A stretch of DNA of 64,000 nucleotides from Pseudobacter ginsenosidimutans (GTDB lineage: Bacteria > Bacteroidota > Bacteroidia > Chitinophagales > Chitinophagaceae). This document shows positions 25,667 through 35,710 of the stretch, in pieces (within the stretch, counting starts at the first letter, position 1; every line of letters begins with the position of its first letter). The translations under genes were made by a program, and so were the position numbers. Below the pieces are notes generated by a model, which saw only the letters and a program-made list of their open reading frames with translations, searched no databases and was not told the origin of the DNA. Where the stretch lies: contig NZ_CP042431.1 in NCBI RefSeq assembly GCF_007970185.1, positions 2,294,001-2,358,000 on the forward strand, written 5' to 3'.

Positions 25667-28600
25667 ATGCGATCTACTATTTTACGCCGTCCCGCCCACG
25701 GGGGCCTCTGGCTGGCTGTGCTGTTGACATCCGGAGCAGCACTGGGCGCCGGATTCCCCGGACAGCGGCTAACCGATACTGTTCCTAAAAAAGGTTTCGC
25801 ATTCACAGAAGTGAAAACACTACCGCTAAAGCCTGAACGAAATATCTCTTTCAATACTGATGAAGGTACCTGGATGTCGGTAGATATCAGTCCAGATGGC
25901 AATACCATCGTCTTCGACCTCATGGGCGATCTCTACACCATTCCCGCTACCGGTGGTAAGGCAACCCGCATCACCCGCGGATTCGCTTTCGATACACATC
26001 CCCGTTACAGTCCCGACGGAAAAAAGATATTATTCACTTCAGACCGCAGTGGTTCAGAAAATATCTGGTACCTAGATACTGAAAAGAAAGATACCGTGCA
26101 GGTGACAAAAGACCGGGATCAGAATTTTCCCAGTGCTGCCTGGACGCCCGATGGCAATTACATCGTAGCCGCCCGTGGCCGCCTGGATGTTAAGCTCTGG
26201 CTTCTTCACAAAGATGCAGGCTCCGGCGCCCAGCTCACAGACGCTCCGGGAATCAAAACCATCGATCCGGCTGTGAGCCCGGATGGACGCTATGTCTATT
26301 TTTCCCAACGTGCAGGTTTCTGGAATTATAATGCGATGCTGCCGCAATACCAACTGAATGTATTAGACAGGGAGAATGGAAAAACGCAGGGCATCAGCAC
26401 GCGATACGGGTCTGCATTTACACCGGTATTGTCGAAAGACGGACAATGGCTGGTTTATGGTACGCGATATGAAGACAAGACCGGCCTCGTGATCCGCAAC
26501 CTGAAGAATGGGGATGAACGGTGGCTTGCTTATCCTGTGCAACGCGATGAACAGGAATCCATCGCAACCATGGGCGTATTGCCGGGAATGACATTCACGC
26601 CTGACAGTAAGGCCCTGATCGCTTCCTATGGTGGAAAGATCTATCGCATACCCATTGCCGGTGGTAAACCTGAATTGATTCCCTTCAATGCAGATGTTGA
26701 CCTGGAACTGGGGCCACGTCTTGAATTCAAGTATCCTGTGTCAGACACGGCTTATGCCCTGGCAACGCAGATCAGGGATGCCGTGCCTTCGCCGGATGGA
26801 AAGAAACTGGCTTTCACAGTGCTTAACCGATTGTATGTAATGGATTATCCGGGCGGCACGCCAAAGCGCCTTACCAATAATGATTTTACCGAAGCTGAAC
26901 CTGTATGGTCTCCCGATGGAAGCCAGATCGTTTTCACTACCTGGTCTGCAAATGGTGGCCATTTATACAAAGTAACTGTGAATGGAAAAGCCCCTGCCCG
27001 GCAACTGACAAAGGAGCCGGCGTTATACGCCAATCCAGCCTGGACCTATACCGGCGATAAGATCGCTTTTGTGCGCACAGGAAACCAGCGTTACAAGAAT
27101 GCGATCAGTCCATTCGGAAATGGTGGAGAAGATGAGCTCTGCTGGATTAGCGCCAATGGAGGGGATGTCAACTATATCGATAAAGCCAATGGCAGAAGCA
27201 ATCCGCATTTCATCAAAGGCGATGATCGTTTGTACCTGAACCAGGGGGGCAGCCTGATCTCTATCCGCCTGGATGGGACTGATGAAAAAACACTGGCGAA
27301 GGTAACGGGCATCACAACATATGGTATCAGCAACCTGAAAGACCACGGGCATGATCATGCGCTGGATGCTACCAACTATTGTATGCTGTCGCAAAGCATG
27401 GCGGAAGCGATGGAAGTACAAACACCCGCTTCAGCGGCAGTAGTGTTGTTGTCGCCTGATGGCGACCGTGCCCTCGCGCAGGTGAACAATGATATTTTTG
27501 TATTCACGATGGTAAAAACAGGAAAGCCTCTGAGCATCTCCGTTGCAGATGCCGGTTCCGCCATCTACCCTGCCCGCAGGCTCACTGAGCTGGGAGGCGA
27601 ATTTCCCGCATGGGAAAGTGATGGAAAGAAAATTCACTGGTCCATCGGCAACTCACATATCGTGTACAACCTGGAAGCAGCGGAACAATTCGACGACAGT
27701 CTGAAACTGGCGAAGAAAGAAGAAGCAAAGAAAAAAGCCGATCCTACCACCAATAAAGCAGACAGTACCAAAAAAGCGCTGGCAGCCAAAGCACCCAAAG
27801 AAGAACCTGCCTACAAGCCTGCCGAAACACAGGTGAAACTGTATTTCGAGAAAGACTTCCCCAAAGGCTCTGTATTGTTCAGGGGCGCCCGCATCATAAC
27901 GATGAAAGGAAACGAAGTGATAGAGAACGGCGATCTGCTGGTAGTGAACAATCGCATCAAAGCTGTTGGTCCATCAGGAACCCTGCAGGTTCCATCAGGA
28001 GCTAATGTGATCGAATGTAACGGCAAGACCATCATTCCAGGCTTCGTGGATACGCATTCGCATATGTGGAATCCCTGGGGTATCCAGAAAACAAATTCCT
28101 GGATCTACACTGCTAATCTCGCCTATGGTGTAACCACCACCCGTGATCCGCAAACAGCTACTACCGATGTACTCACCTACAGCGATATGGTGGACGCCGG
28201 TAAAATGCCCGGACCCCGCGTGTACTCCACCGGCCCTGGTGTTGGTTTCTGGATGTACAATATCAAAGACTCAGCACATGCCAGCAAGGTGTTGAAACAA
28301 TACAGCCAGTACTACAATACCAAATACATCAAAATGTATATGCTCGGGCCGCGCCAGGTCCGTCAATGGATCATCAAGGCTGCGAAAGATCAGCAGCTGA
28401 TGCCTACTACTGAAGGTGGACTGAACTACAAAATGAATATCACCAATCTGCTGGATGGTTATCCCGGTCATGAACACACATTCCCTATATTCCCGCTCTA
28501 TAAAGACGTGACGGGCGCAGTAGCCGAATCCAAAATGTGTCTGACGCCTACGCTGCTCGTTTCTTATGGAGGTCCCTGGGCGGAGAATTATTATTACGAA

Positions 28601-29122
28601 ACGGAGATGCCATATAATGATAAGAAGCTGGCCTGGTTTACTCCTTACGAAGAATTCGCTGCCAAGACCCGCAGGCGAAGCGCCTGGTTCATGCCAGAAG
28701 AGCACGTGTTCAAGAAGCATGCTAAGAGTATGAGATCGATGGTGGAAAAAGGTGCACTGGCCGGTATCGGAAGTCACGGACAGCTCCAGGGGCTGGGATA
28801 TCATTGGGAACTCTGGTCTATGCAAAGCGGCGGCATGACCAATCACGATGCTTTGAAAACCGCCACCATACTGGGTGCTGAAGGACTGGGCCTGGACCAG
28901 GACCTCGGCAGCGTAGAAGCCGGCAAGCTGGCGGACCTGATCATTCTGGATAAGAATCCGCTGGAGAATATCCGTAACAGTAATTCCATTCATTCCGTAA
29001 TGAAGAATGGAAGGTTGTACGATGGCAATACGATGGATGAGATCTATCCGGTAACCAGGAAGCTCAACCGAAGTGAATGGAATTATCCTGCGCCCGTTAA
29101 CAATACAGGTGTAAAAGAATAG
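25667..29122 (+). CDS. beta-propeller/amidohydrolase fusion protein, secreted
   Basis: 1151 residues from the ATG at 25667 (MRSTILRRPAHGG); a signal peptide ends near residue 28. Residues about 60-650 hold PD40/TolB-like blades, seen as repeated SPDG motifs (ISPDGNTIVF, YSPDGKKILF, SPDGRYVYF, WSPDGSQIVF). A Lys-rich linker, KKEEAKKKADPTTNKADSTK, follows. From about residue 740 comes an amidohydrolase domain with the metal-binding VDTHSHMW and the C-terminal GSVEAGKLADLIILDKNPL. Such fusions are common in Bacteroidota and may hydrolyse peptides or modified amino acids in the periplasm; the substrate is unknown. Confidence 0.9.
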   Translation: MRSTILRRPAHGGLWLAVLLTSGAALGAGFPGQRLTDTVPKKGFAFTEVKTLPLKPERNISFNTDEGTWMSVDISPDGNTIVFDLMGDLYTIPATGGKATRITRGFAFDTHPRYSPDGKKILFTSDRSGSENIWYLDTEKKDTVQVTKDRDQNFPSAAWTPDGNYIVAARGRLDVKLWLLHKDAGSGAQLTDAPGIKTIDPAVSPDGRYVYFSQRAGFWNYNAMLPQYQLNVLDRENGKTQGISTRYGSAFTPVLSKDGQWLVYGTRYEDKTGLVIRNLKNGDERWLAYPVQRDEQESIATMGVLPGMTFTPDSKALIASYGGKIYRIPIAGGKPELIPFNADVDLELGPRLEFKYPVSDTAYALATQIRDAVPSPDGKKLAFTVLNRLYVMDYPGGTPKRLTNNDFTEAEPVWSPDGSQIVFTTWSANGGHLYKVTVNGKAPARQLTKEPALYANPAWTYTGDKIAFVRTGNQRYKNAISPFGNGGEDELCWISANGGDVNYIDKANGRSNPHFIKGDDRLYLNQGGSLISIRLDGTDEKTLAKVTGITTYGISNLKDHGHDHALDATNYCMLSQSMAEAMEVQTPASAAVVLLSPDGDRALAQVNNDIFVFTMVKTGKPLSISVADAGSAIYPARRLTELGGEFPAWESDGKKIHWSIGNSHIVYNLEAAEQFDDSLKLAKKEEAKKKADPTTNKADSTKKALAAKAPKEEPAYKPAETQVKLYFEKDFPKGSVLFRGARIITMKGNEVIENGDLLVVNNRIKAVGPSGTLQVPSGANVIECNGKTIIPGFVDTHSHMWNPWGIQKTNSWIYTANLAYGVTTTRDPQTATTDVLTYSDMVDAGKMPGPRVYSTGPGVGFWMYNIKDSAHASKVLKQYSQYYNTKYIKMYMLGPRQVRQWIIKAAKDQQLMPTTEGGLNYKMNITNLLDGYPGHEHTFPIFPLYKDVTGAVAESKMCLTPTLLVSYGGPWAENYYYETEMPYNDKKLAWFTPYEEFAAKTRRRSAWFMPEEHVFKKHAKSMRSMVEKGALAGIGSHGQLQGLGYHWELWSMQSGGMTNHDALKTATILGAEGLGLDQDLGSVEAGKLADLIILDKNPLENIRNSNSIHSVMKNGRLYDGNTMDEIYPVTRKLNRSEWNYPAPVNNTGVKE

Positions 29123-29133
29123 CCCTAAACGGC

Positions 29134-29141
29134 TACCTTTG
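29134..29141 (+). promoter_or_regulatory. candidate -7 element
   Basis: TACCTTTG, an exact TAnnTTTG match, 41 nt before the ATG of the DUF4399 gene. No clear -33 box. Confidence 0.35.
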
Positions 29142-29182
29142 TCCACGCTTGTAATTAATCGTTCACACTCTAAAAAATCGCT

Positions 29183-29692
29183 ATGCGCAAATTTCAATTT
29201 GTTCCTGCACTGATGATACTGGGTATGGTAGCCTGCAATGAAGCAACTTCAGAAAAGAAAGCCGATGCTGATACCACCGCTACAGCCAGCCATGATGGTC
29301 ATGATCACCATGCACCCGCAGCAGGAACTGAGATCGCACCTGTTCCGGAGATCCCCGCAGGCGCAAAAGTGTACTTCAAGAATCTGAAAGACGGGCAAAC
29401 TGTAACCTCTCCTTTTAAAGTGGAAATGGGTGCAGACAATATCGCAGTGGACACTGCCCGCGATATCCTGCCAGCTTCCGGTCATCACCATATCCTTATC
29501 GGATTGGATTCACTGGCTTCCGGAACAGTTGTTCCAAAGGACTCTGTACATCTTCATTTTGGAAATGCACAGAAAGAGGCCGAGCTGAGCCTGCCTCCCG
29601 GTAAACATAAGATCTCCCTCCAGTTTGCAGATGGTATCCACCGTTCTTACGGATCCAAACTGAGCACAACCATCACAGTGAATGTGAAATAG
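29183..29692 (+). CDS. DUF4399 domain lipoprotein
   Basis: 169 residues. Lipoprotein signal (LMILGMVACNEAT), a His/Asp-rich linker (HDGHDHHAP) and a DUF4399 domain: VYFKNLKDGQTVTSPFKVEMG, GHHHILIGLDSL and LSLPPGKHKISLQFADG. The His-rich stretches hint at metal binding. Function of DUF4399 is not established. Flanked by its own promoter-like element and a strong terminator, so probably monocistronic. Confidence 0.85.
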   Translation: MRKFQFVPALMILGMVACNEATSEKKADADTTATASHDGHDHHAPAAGTEIAPVPEIPAGAKVYFKNLKDGQTVTSPFKVEMGADNIAVDTARDILPASGHHHILIGLDSLASGTVVPKDSVHLHFGNAQKEAELSLPPGKHKISLQFADGIHRSYGSKLSTTITVNVK

Positions 29693-29712
29693 TGCTGCGG
29701 TTCAAATCATAA

Positions 29713-29746
29713 AAAAATCCCGGTTGCCATAACAACCGGGATTTTT
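29713..29746. terminator. bidirectional hairpin terminator
   Basis: Stem AAAAATCCCGGTTG with its complement around CCATAA, A run before and T run after, between convergent genes. Confidence 0.9.
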
Positions 29747-29748
29747 AT

Positions 29749-31923
29749 TTATTCTTCAAACTGCATCAGCCATTCTTTCAGATCGTCATCAATATTTTCA
29801 ATGGCATAACCTCTTCCCAAAAACACGCCGGTAGCGGCTGACCCGGTAACAGGAAGTGCAGAAGGCCTTACCGGGAATGGCCCTGCAATACCAAGAAAGG
29901 GCTGGGGAAATCCTTCAATATCGAATACCAGTTTATAAAGAATGAACTTTTGTTTCGATCCTTTGAAATCAGTAATTATTTCTTTGAGGAAATTGATACT
30001 TGAAAACTCTGAGCTGTGATCAGAAATATAATCGAGCAATTCACTTTCTGAAATAGCAACCTGGTTCAAATATTTTGCCGGGAACAGTGCTGGTTTCTTC
30101 AGCTTGGTTAATGTATCGTACAGTATGATCCTGGTGATGCTATCGGCTGCGATCTTCTGCAAAACAGCAGCAGGCACTGGCTGGTTATTCCGGATCAGTG
30201 CTGCAGCAGCTCCCAGTTTGATAATTGTTGAAGGTTGAGAAAGGAATTTATTCAGGGATGATATTGCTCCCGGTTCCATCATATAAGTTAACAATTTGAC
30301 CATCGCCATACAATACCAGTAAGGCGTACTTTCATCAAGTTTGGCAGCAGCTATCCCGGCAGCATGTTTATAAATAAACCCTTTCCATGCGCCAAGTGCT
30401 GCAGGCTGCATGAACTTTTCCTCCAGGAGCTGCCCGCATAATTGAATTACGAATGGTCTTGCCAGTGAGTCTTTCAACAAAGGCAACAATTGTTGCGCAA
30501 AAGGAGCGGCCAGGGCAGAAGAATCCCTGAATACTTCGAACACATCATAGATCCTGTCATTGGCGGGTATTCCTTTCAAAAGCAGATCGGTCAGGATACG
30601 ATGAGCCTCAGCAGTTCTCCAACCGGCGAGCGCAAACAGGATCTCCGCTTTCACCATATCGGACCCTGCATTCCTGTACATTTCTTTCAATGTATCTAAA
30701 GTAGAAGGATGATGCACCTGCACCAATGCGCCTGCATAATAATTGTTGATAAAAAGATCAGCCCTGCTCCAGTTGCGCTTCAATCCTTCATACAACCAGG
30801 GAAGATCCTCCTTTGTGTAAGTAACCAGTTCCGCTATATCGATCACTTCATTCAGCACTGTTGTGTCGGACGACTCAAAATCATTGAAGAGCTGTCCTGA
30901 CTTGTTGGTGAAAATGGTTGAAGCGGCAGGAGTAGCAGCGGGGCGGTAATTTTCAAACATCTTTTTAATATTCGCGCTTTTCAATGTGCGCATATCCGCA
31001 GCGGTTACCATCGCGATCAGGGTATCTCCGTTTACCAGTAAACGGACCCTGCGGTTCATATGTGAATGAGTATAACCAATCCAGCCTTCTGCAGATCTGA
31101 AAGGCCCGTTATGCGTAAATTCAAAAGATAGCAGTCTTTCTCCCTCTCCAATGCTTTCGGCAACCCTGGCCCGGAGCAATGCCGTATCGCTGGGATACCA
31201 GAACAGCCGGGGAAAGATGAACTTACTGATGGTGAGATTGGTGGAAGTAACACTGTCGTAAGAGAAATGACTTGACTCTTCAAAGATATTGCCGATAGTA
31301 TCGTTTTCTACTTTTTCAAAAGGTGCGGGAGCCCAAACCGGTAAGGAATTTTGCGGAAGCAGATGATCAGTCCATCCTGTAGTGTCAGGTTCAATAAACT
31401 GCAGGGAAGCCAGGAAGCGGTCCTCATGCTTATTTACCATTTTCCTCAACGGGCTGAACAAAGTGAAAAAATAATTCCTGTTTCCCCGGAGGATATTCAT
31501 TACCGAAAAATGTAAAGCTGTTCCGCTTGAGCTATCGGAGAATTTCAGCAATTGCCCGGGATAACCCTCGAAACTCAATGGTCTGAATTGTAATCCGTTT
31601 ATACCCGGATTGCCTTTTATCTTTTTCAGATAACCCTTCAGTATAACCGAATCAACCATAACATCTGAACCTTTGGCATTGTTTTCCATCAGGCAGATGT
31701 AGTGAACTTCCTGCTCCGTATCAAAAGCCTTCACATAATAGGTGGTAAGATCGTTTGCTACCCTTCTTGTGAGGAATCCGATCTTTCCGGGAATCCTGAC
31801 ACTGATACCCAGGTAATCGTTCGTATACACCGGCGTTTCCAGAGAATCCTGGGATAACAAGTGAAGCGGTAATTGAATTGCCAGCAGAATGATCAATATA
31901 TGTTTCAAAATCGGGTTAGTCAT
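29749..31923 (-). CDS. secreted protein with HEAT-like repeats, unknown function
   Basis: 724 residues, signal peptide MTNPILKHILIILLAIQLPLHLLS. The N-terminal ~350 residues are beta-rich, with two similar-looking modules (GISVRIPGKIGFLTRR, and a later TSTNLTISKFIFPRLF). The C-terminal half is helical, with pieces such as VKAEILFALAGWRTAEAHRILTD and IIKLGAAAALIRNNQPVP that resemble HEAT units. No catalytic motif seen, no family recognised. Probably periplasmic or on the surface. The stop lies 2 nt from the upstream terminator. Confidence 0.75.
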   Translation of the reverse strand: MTNPILKHILIILLAIQLPLHLLSQDSLETPVYTNDYLGISVRIPGKIGFLTRRVANDLTTYYVKAFDTEQEVHYICLMENNAKGSDVMVDSVILKGYLKKIKGNPGINGLQFRPLSFEGYPGQLLKFSDSSSGTALHFSVMNILRGNRNYFFTLFSPLRKMVNKHEDRFLASLQFIEPDTTGWTDHLLPQNSLPVWAPAPFEKVENDTIGNIFEESSHFSYDSVTSTNLTISKFIFPRLFWYPSDTALLRARVAESIGEGERLLSFEFTHNGPFRSAEGWIGYTHSHMNRRVRLLVNGDTLIAMVTAADMRTLKSANIKKMFENYRPAATPAASTIFTNKSGQLFNDFESSDTTVLNEVIDIAELVTYTKEDLPWLYEGLKRNWSRADLFINNYYAGALVQVHHPSTLDTLKEMYRNAGSDMVKAEILFALAGWRTAEAHRILTDLLLKGIPANDRIYDVFEVFRDSSALAAPFAQQLLPLLKDSLARPFVIQLCGQLLEEKFMQPAALGAWKGFIYKHAAGIAAAKLDESTPYWYCMAMVKLLTYMMEPGAISSLNKFLSQPSTIIKLGAAAALIRNNQPVPAAVLQKIAADSITRIILYDTLTKLKKPALFPAKYLNQVAISESELLDYISDHSSEFSSINFLKEIITDFKGSKQKFILYKLVFDIEGFPQPFLGIAGPFPVRPSALPVTGSAATGVFLGRGYAIENIDDDLKEWLMQFEE

Positions 31924-31935
31924 TGCCTGAAGGTA

Positions 31936-31966
31936 AAAAGCCCGGTGATGATCTCACCGGGCTTTT
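31936..31966 (-). terminator. hairpin terminator of the DUF5686 gene
   Basis: GCCCGGTGA-TGATC-TCACCGGGC stem-loop; on the minus strand it is followed by a T5 run. Confidence 0.88.
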
Positions 31967-31983
31967 GTATATTTTTTGACTTT

Positions 31984-34488
31984 TTAGAATGCCAGTTTGA
32001 AGCTGAAAAATACGCCGAATTTCTTAACGTTCTCTTTCGGCAGCGGAGTGGGAGATACTCTCCACAGGAAATCAAGCCGGAAGAGTTTGAAGATATTGTC
32101 TACACCGGTTCCGATCTCCACATAAGGTTTACCATCCAGTGATTCGAAAATATAAGGTGAGCCAACAGGCATGTTATAAGCTTTGTTCTCTTCGCTCAAT
32201 CCACCCCACAATGCTTTGGCGCTCCAGAACTGACGGAACTTGAATTTGCGCGTCAGCGGAATGAAACGGAAAAGGCCGGGGCCGATATTATGCTCCACAT
32301 TCACACCGGCATAGCGGTCGTGCAGGTATTCATAGCGATTCATCAGGTTGAACGCATATTTGTTGTAATAGTAGATCTCATTACCAGGCGCTACATCCAG
32401 CATCATGTATGGCAGTTTTCCGTAAGTGCGGCCCGCAAACACATTGTAGTAAAGTGTACCAAACGGAGGGATCTTGGCGTAGTCCGAAATGCTTGCATTC
32501 AGTTTGTGGTAATCGAAACGGCTGTTGAAGATACCGCTCATACCCCTGGTGTAACGGAACTCAACGATAGGGAAGTCGCTGCCCAGGCTGTAACGGTTGA
32601 AAGTGCTTTCCAGGAATTTTTCCAGATATGCGTAACGCAGGCGGATGGAGAACTCTGCCGTTTTGAGGCTGCTGTCTTTCACGCTCGCTGCAAACATGCT
32701 CTTGTACGGAAGATTGGCTACAGGGTCGAATTCCTTATGTGAACCTGACACGGCTACTGAGAGACCGATCTTGGAATCCCTGAAGAATTCCAGTTTACGT
32801 TCGTCCATCATCAGGAACTTGATGGGCACGCCGCTCTTGCGGATGGCCAGCGCAAAGATATTGTCCTGGCTGATCTCATCATAGTATTGCTGTCCGCGAT
32901 CGAAGTCGTGACGCACCATCCAGCTCACATAGGTTCTAGGGGTCTTGTCGAAGAACCAGCGGCCGTCGAACTGATATTTGAATTCCTGGTCCTTGAAGCC
33001 ATAGGCGAGATAACCGTGCAGGAAAAGATTCTTGTTGAAATATTTATTGGTGCCCAGGTCGAAGCGTGTTCTGAAACCTTCCTGCTGGTTATAAGTGATC
33101 CAGTTGTACCAGGGGCCGATCTCATAATTGCCTACATTCCTGTAGCCGGTCACCAGGAAATTAACGGTTTTGGCTACACGCCGAAAGGCAGGAAGGCTCA
33201 GCAACGTATCGATGGTCTTATACAGCGCTTTCTCGTGTTTGCTCAGGTCCTCATGGCGAGCTTCCACCCAGAAGCTGTCAGGTACTTTCATGGCTTCGGG
33301 AGGCATTATGGTTTCTTCCAGGATTCGGTTCTTTGCCAGTTCGTTCAGAACGCTGCTGTCGTTCACTATTACATTTTCGTAGGTGGTGCTTTTGCGACCG
33401 ATGGCGGAGAGGGCCTTCTCGCCGGTGAGCGACATATCCACCACAAATTTATCACGACTAAGGAACCAGGTGGTATCGTTGATCAGTTTGAATTCCTGGA
33501 TAAGACTCAGCTTGTCCACGAAATTGATATTCGCATCTTTTGTGAGGCGGAGGTTCATTTTCTGGATAGCCCAGGTGGGATCATGCACCCAGCAATCGCC
33601 CTCGAAAGTATTCTCCCCTTTTCGTTTGGGCGTAAAGGTTACGTGGATCAGACGCTGGTTGTTTACGTACTGGGTGTCCAGTACGCGGTAACGGTAGTAG
33701 TTGTCTCCATTATCACTGATCGGGCTTACAAACAGTTTGTCGAATACCGGGATGAAATTGGAATAGAAGTTGATGTTCTGGTCCATGCCCCCGAGAAGCT
33801 TGCCCACGCTCTCGTTGTTGACGCCGATGGTTTTGATGCCCTTGAATACCTCCCGGCGTTTTTTGGGCGACTTCTGATAATAGTAGTCGGAAATCGCCTC
33901 TGTAAGGTACACGGGAAGGAAGGTATTGCCTTCTTCAGTGGTATCGATATTGTTAAGCACGAATTTGAACTGCTTCACGAAGGGCAGCTTTCCGAATTTA
34001 TCTTTTTTGATATTCTTGAGGTCGATCTCCAGTTTGTTGTAGAGCTCGTAGGAGAAGTTCTGAAAGCGGTAGCGGTCGTTTTTGGGTTTGTGCTTCACGA
34101 TGCGTTTCCACATGAGGTAGCCGCGATCGATCTTTTGTTTCACTACCACTTCCTCGGTGTATTTGCCCCGCTCCAGCATGATGGTGAGGTCCAGCACTCC
34201 ATTTTTCTCTTTGCTGACGAGTGCCGAGTCAATTACCAGGAGGAAGTCCTGGAAACCAACATAGGTAACTTTAATGGTATCTGCGGGCCATTGATCGAAG
34301 CGGAAGATGAAGGCGCCGGAAGAGTCGCTGACGCCACCATTGCCTCTTTTAAGAAATTGCATGGATGCGAACGGCACGCGTTCGTCGCTATGTGCATCTT
34401 TGATGATCCCTCTGAGGACCTTCGTTTGTGCCTGGGGTATACCCTGAAGGCACAGCAATAAAACTATCAGCAGTGTACAGCCTCTCAT
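31984..34488 (-). CDS. DUF5686 and carboxypeptidase-like regulatory domain protein
   Basis: 834 residues from the ATG at 34488 (MRGCTLLIVLLLCLQ). A GTG 5 codons upstream is also in frame. After the signal peptide comes a CarboxypepD_reg-like domain (VLRGIIKDAHSDERVPFASMQF, VTYVGFQDF), then the DUF5686 region with IGVNNESVGKLLGGMDQNIN and GDCWVHDPTWAIQKMNLRL. The C-terminus is strand-rich and ends in FSFKLAF, a terminal Phe as in outer-membrane barrels. Likely an outer-membrane protein with a TonB-receptor-like plug-free layout. Role unknown. Confidence 0.85.
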   Translation of the reverse strand: MRGCTLLIVLLLCLQGIPQAQTKVLRGIIKDAHSDERVPFASMQFLKRGNGGVSDSSGAFIFRFDQWPADTIKVTYVGFQDFLLVIDSALVSKEKNGVLDLTIMLERGKYTEEVVVKQKIDRGYLMWKRIVKHKPKNDRYRFQNFSYELYNKLEIDLKNIKKDKFGKLPFVKQFKFVLNNIDTTEEGNTFLPVYLTEAISDYYYQKSPKKRREVFKGIKTIGVNNESVGKLLGGMDQNINFYSNFIPVFDKLFVSPISDNGDNYYRYRVLDTQYVNNQRLIHVTFTPKRKGENTFEGDCWVHDPTWAIQKMNLRLTKDANINFVDKLSLIQEFKLINDTTWFLSRDKFVVDMSLTGEKALSAIGRKSTTYENVIVNDSSVLNELAKNRILEETIMPPEAMKVPDSFWVEARHEDLSKHEKALYKTIDTLLSLPAFRRVAKTVNFLVTGYRNVGNYEIGPWYNWITYNQQEGFRTRFDLGTNKYFNKNLFLHGYLAYGFKDQEFKYQFDGRWFFDKTPRTYVSWMVRHDFDRGQQYYDEISQDNIFALAIRKSGVPIKFLMMDERKLEFFRDSKIGLSVAVSGSHKEFDPVANLPYKSMFAASVKDSSLKTAEFSIRLRYAYLEKFLESTFNRYSLGSDFPIVEFRYTRGMSGIFNSRFDYHKLNASISDYAKIPPFGTLYYNVFAGRTYGKLPYMMLDVAPGNEIYYYNKYAFNLMNRYEYLHDRYAGVNVEHNIGPGLFRFIPLTRKFKFRQFWSAKALWGGLSEENKAYNMPVGSPYIFESLDGKPYVEIGTGVDNIFKLFRLDFLWRVSPTPLPKENVKKFGVFFSFKLAF

Positions 34489-34718
34489 ACTTTGTTTTTC
34501 CACGGACTTGATTTGATCTTGTTCAAAAATACGCCAATGCCTTTAATCATATCTTGTTAAATGTGCATGAATGGTGGCGTACCATCTTTTAACATATTCT
34601 AAAGAGCCGGGCTGGGGCCATTTTGAACGCTGCCGCCCGGGTTTTAGTATAACAACCGAATGCAGAATTTCCCTCATGCTGAGCGAAAAAAACTTGCAGA
34701 TATGAAAAACTTATTGCT

Positions 34719-34735
34719 ACTTTGTATTACAAAGT
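34719..34735. promoter_or_regulatory. palindromic operator 1 of the XrtN locus
   Basis: ACTTTGTA-T-TACAAAGT, perfect 8-bp arms, ending 7 nt before the ATG of the membrane protein gene. It overlaps a TACTTTG sequence that resembles a -7 element, so binding would block transcription. The same palindrome recurs at 35711. Confidence 0.75.
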
Positions 34736-34742
34736 GCTTTTT

Positions 34743-35387
34743 ATGACTTCTCAACACCAATCACTGGATACTTTACAGGACATTAAACGGATGATGGAAC
34801 GTTCGTCCCGTTTTATTTCACTGAGTGGATGGAGTGGTGTGAGCGCCGGTATCTGCGCGCTGATCGGGGCCTGGTTCGCCAATAACACATTGGAGAATTT
34901 CCTGGGGGGCGATATTGAACAGTATTCCAAAACTCCCATCATCATTTCCAGGATCCAGGTATTCCGGGAACTTATCATCATTGCGATCTGTACCTTCGTG
35001 GCCGCATTCCTAAGCGCTTTCTTTTTTACCTGGATCCGGTCCAGGAAACAGAAAACACCCTTATGGGATCGCACAGTGCAGCGGCTCATGTGGAATACCA
35101 TCCTTCCACTGGGCATTGGTGGAATAGTGGTTTGGCGTTGCCTTGAACTCGGATATTTTGAAATGATCGCTCCCGGTTGCCTTATCTTTTACGGACTGGC
35201 GCTGGTGAATGCATCCAAGTACACCCTGGGCGAGATCCGCTACCTGGGTTACGGACAGCTGATCCTGGGAGTTATCAATCTTTACAGCCTTGGCCTCGGG
35301 CTGTATCTCTGGGCCATCGGATTCGGCGTATTGCACATCGTATACGGATTGGTGATGTGGTGGAAATACGAACGAATCAGTCAATAA
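34743..35387 (+). CDS. polytopic membrane protein upstream of the regulator
   Basis: 214 residues from the ATG at 34743 (MTSQHQSLDTLQDIKRMMERS). About six transmembrane segments, for example GVSAGICALIGAWFA, IIAICTFVAAFLSAFFFTW and GIGGIVVWRCL. The short N-terminal helix is cytosolic. It stands immediately before the winged-helix regulator gene (7 nt gap) and behind operator 1. It could be a membrane sensor or anti-regulator for that protein, which is inference. No family with known function recognised. Confidence 0.75.
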   Translation: MTSQHQSLDTLQDIKRMMERSSRFISLSGWSGVSAGICALIGAWFANNTLENFLGGDIEQYSKTPIIISRIQVFRELIIIAICTFVAAFLSAFFFTWIRSRKQKTPLWDRTVQRLMWNTILPLGIGGIVVWRCLELGYFEMIAPGCLIFYGLALVNASKYTLGEIRYLGYGQLILGVINLYSLGLGLYLWAIGFGVLHIVYGLVMWWKYERISQ

Positions 35388-35394
35388 GCATTGC

Positions 35395-35694
35395 ATGAAG
35401 AACCCAATTGAACATCTCAATAAAATTTTCGATAACCGCGTACGCCTCGGGGTGATGAGCACTCTCATGGTGAACGAAGAGATCAATTTCAATGATCTCA
35501 AACAACTAATGGATGTTACCGATGGAAACCTGGCCTCCCATCTTTCCACCCTCGAAGAACATGGCTATATCAAAGTGCATAAAGGATTTATCGGGCGAAA
35601 GACCAATACCACCTATTCCATCACCAAGGCGGGCGAGAAAGCTTTCAAAGAACATATCGAAGCGCTCGAAAACATGATCAGGGGCATACGGTAA
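35395..35694 (+). CDS. winged-helix transcriptional regulator
   Basis: 99 residues, a compact winged-helix protein: DNRVRLGVMSTLMVN, FNDLKQLMDVTDGNLASHLSTLEEHGYIKV (recognition helix), KTNTTYSITKAGEKAF (wing). It matches the HTH_34-type MarR/ArsR-like regulators of this phylum. Basic, dimer-sized, without a ligand domain. Identical-type palindromes lie before its operon (34719) and before the next gene (35711), so it probably represses both. A paralogous regulator is encoded at 62724-63017. Confidence 0.9.
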   Translation: MKNPIEHLNKIFDNRVRLGVMSTLMVNEEINFNDLKQLMDVTDGNLASHLSTLEEHGYIKVHKGFIGRKTNTTYSITKAGEKAFKEHIEALENMIRGIR

Positions 35695-35710
35695 TTTTTT
35701 TTGCCCCTAC

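Noticed and set aside
28271-29197. A 308-codon minus-strand frame opposite the amidohydrolase domain
   Set aside because: Antisense shadow of a strongly conserved domain; no recognisable protein features.
32887-34461. A 524-codon open frame on the plus strand opposite the DUF5686 gene
   Set aside because: It lies wholly antisense to a well-supported gene, has no domain or signal, and its composition mirrors the codon use of the sense strand.
34722-34742. Extension of the membrane protein to a TTG start at 34722
   Set aside because: It would begin inside the operator palindrome; the ATG at 34743 gives a better N-terminus.
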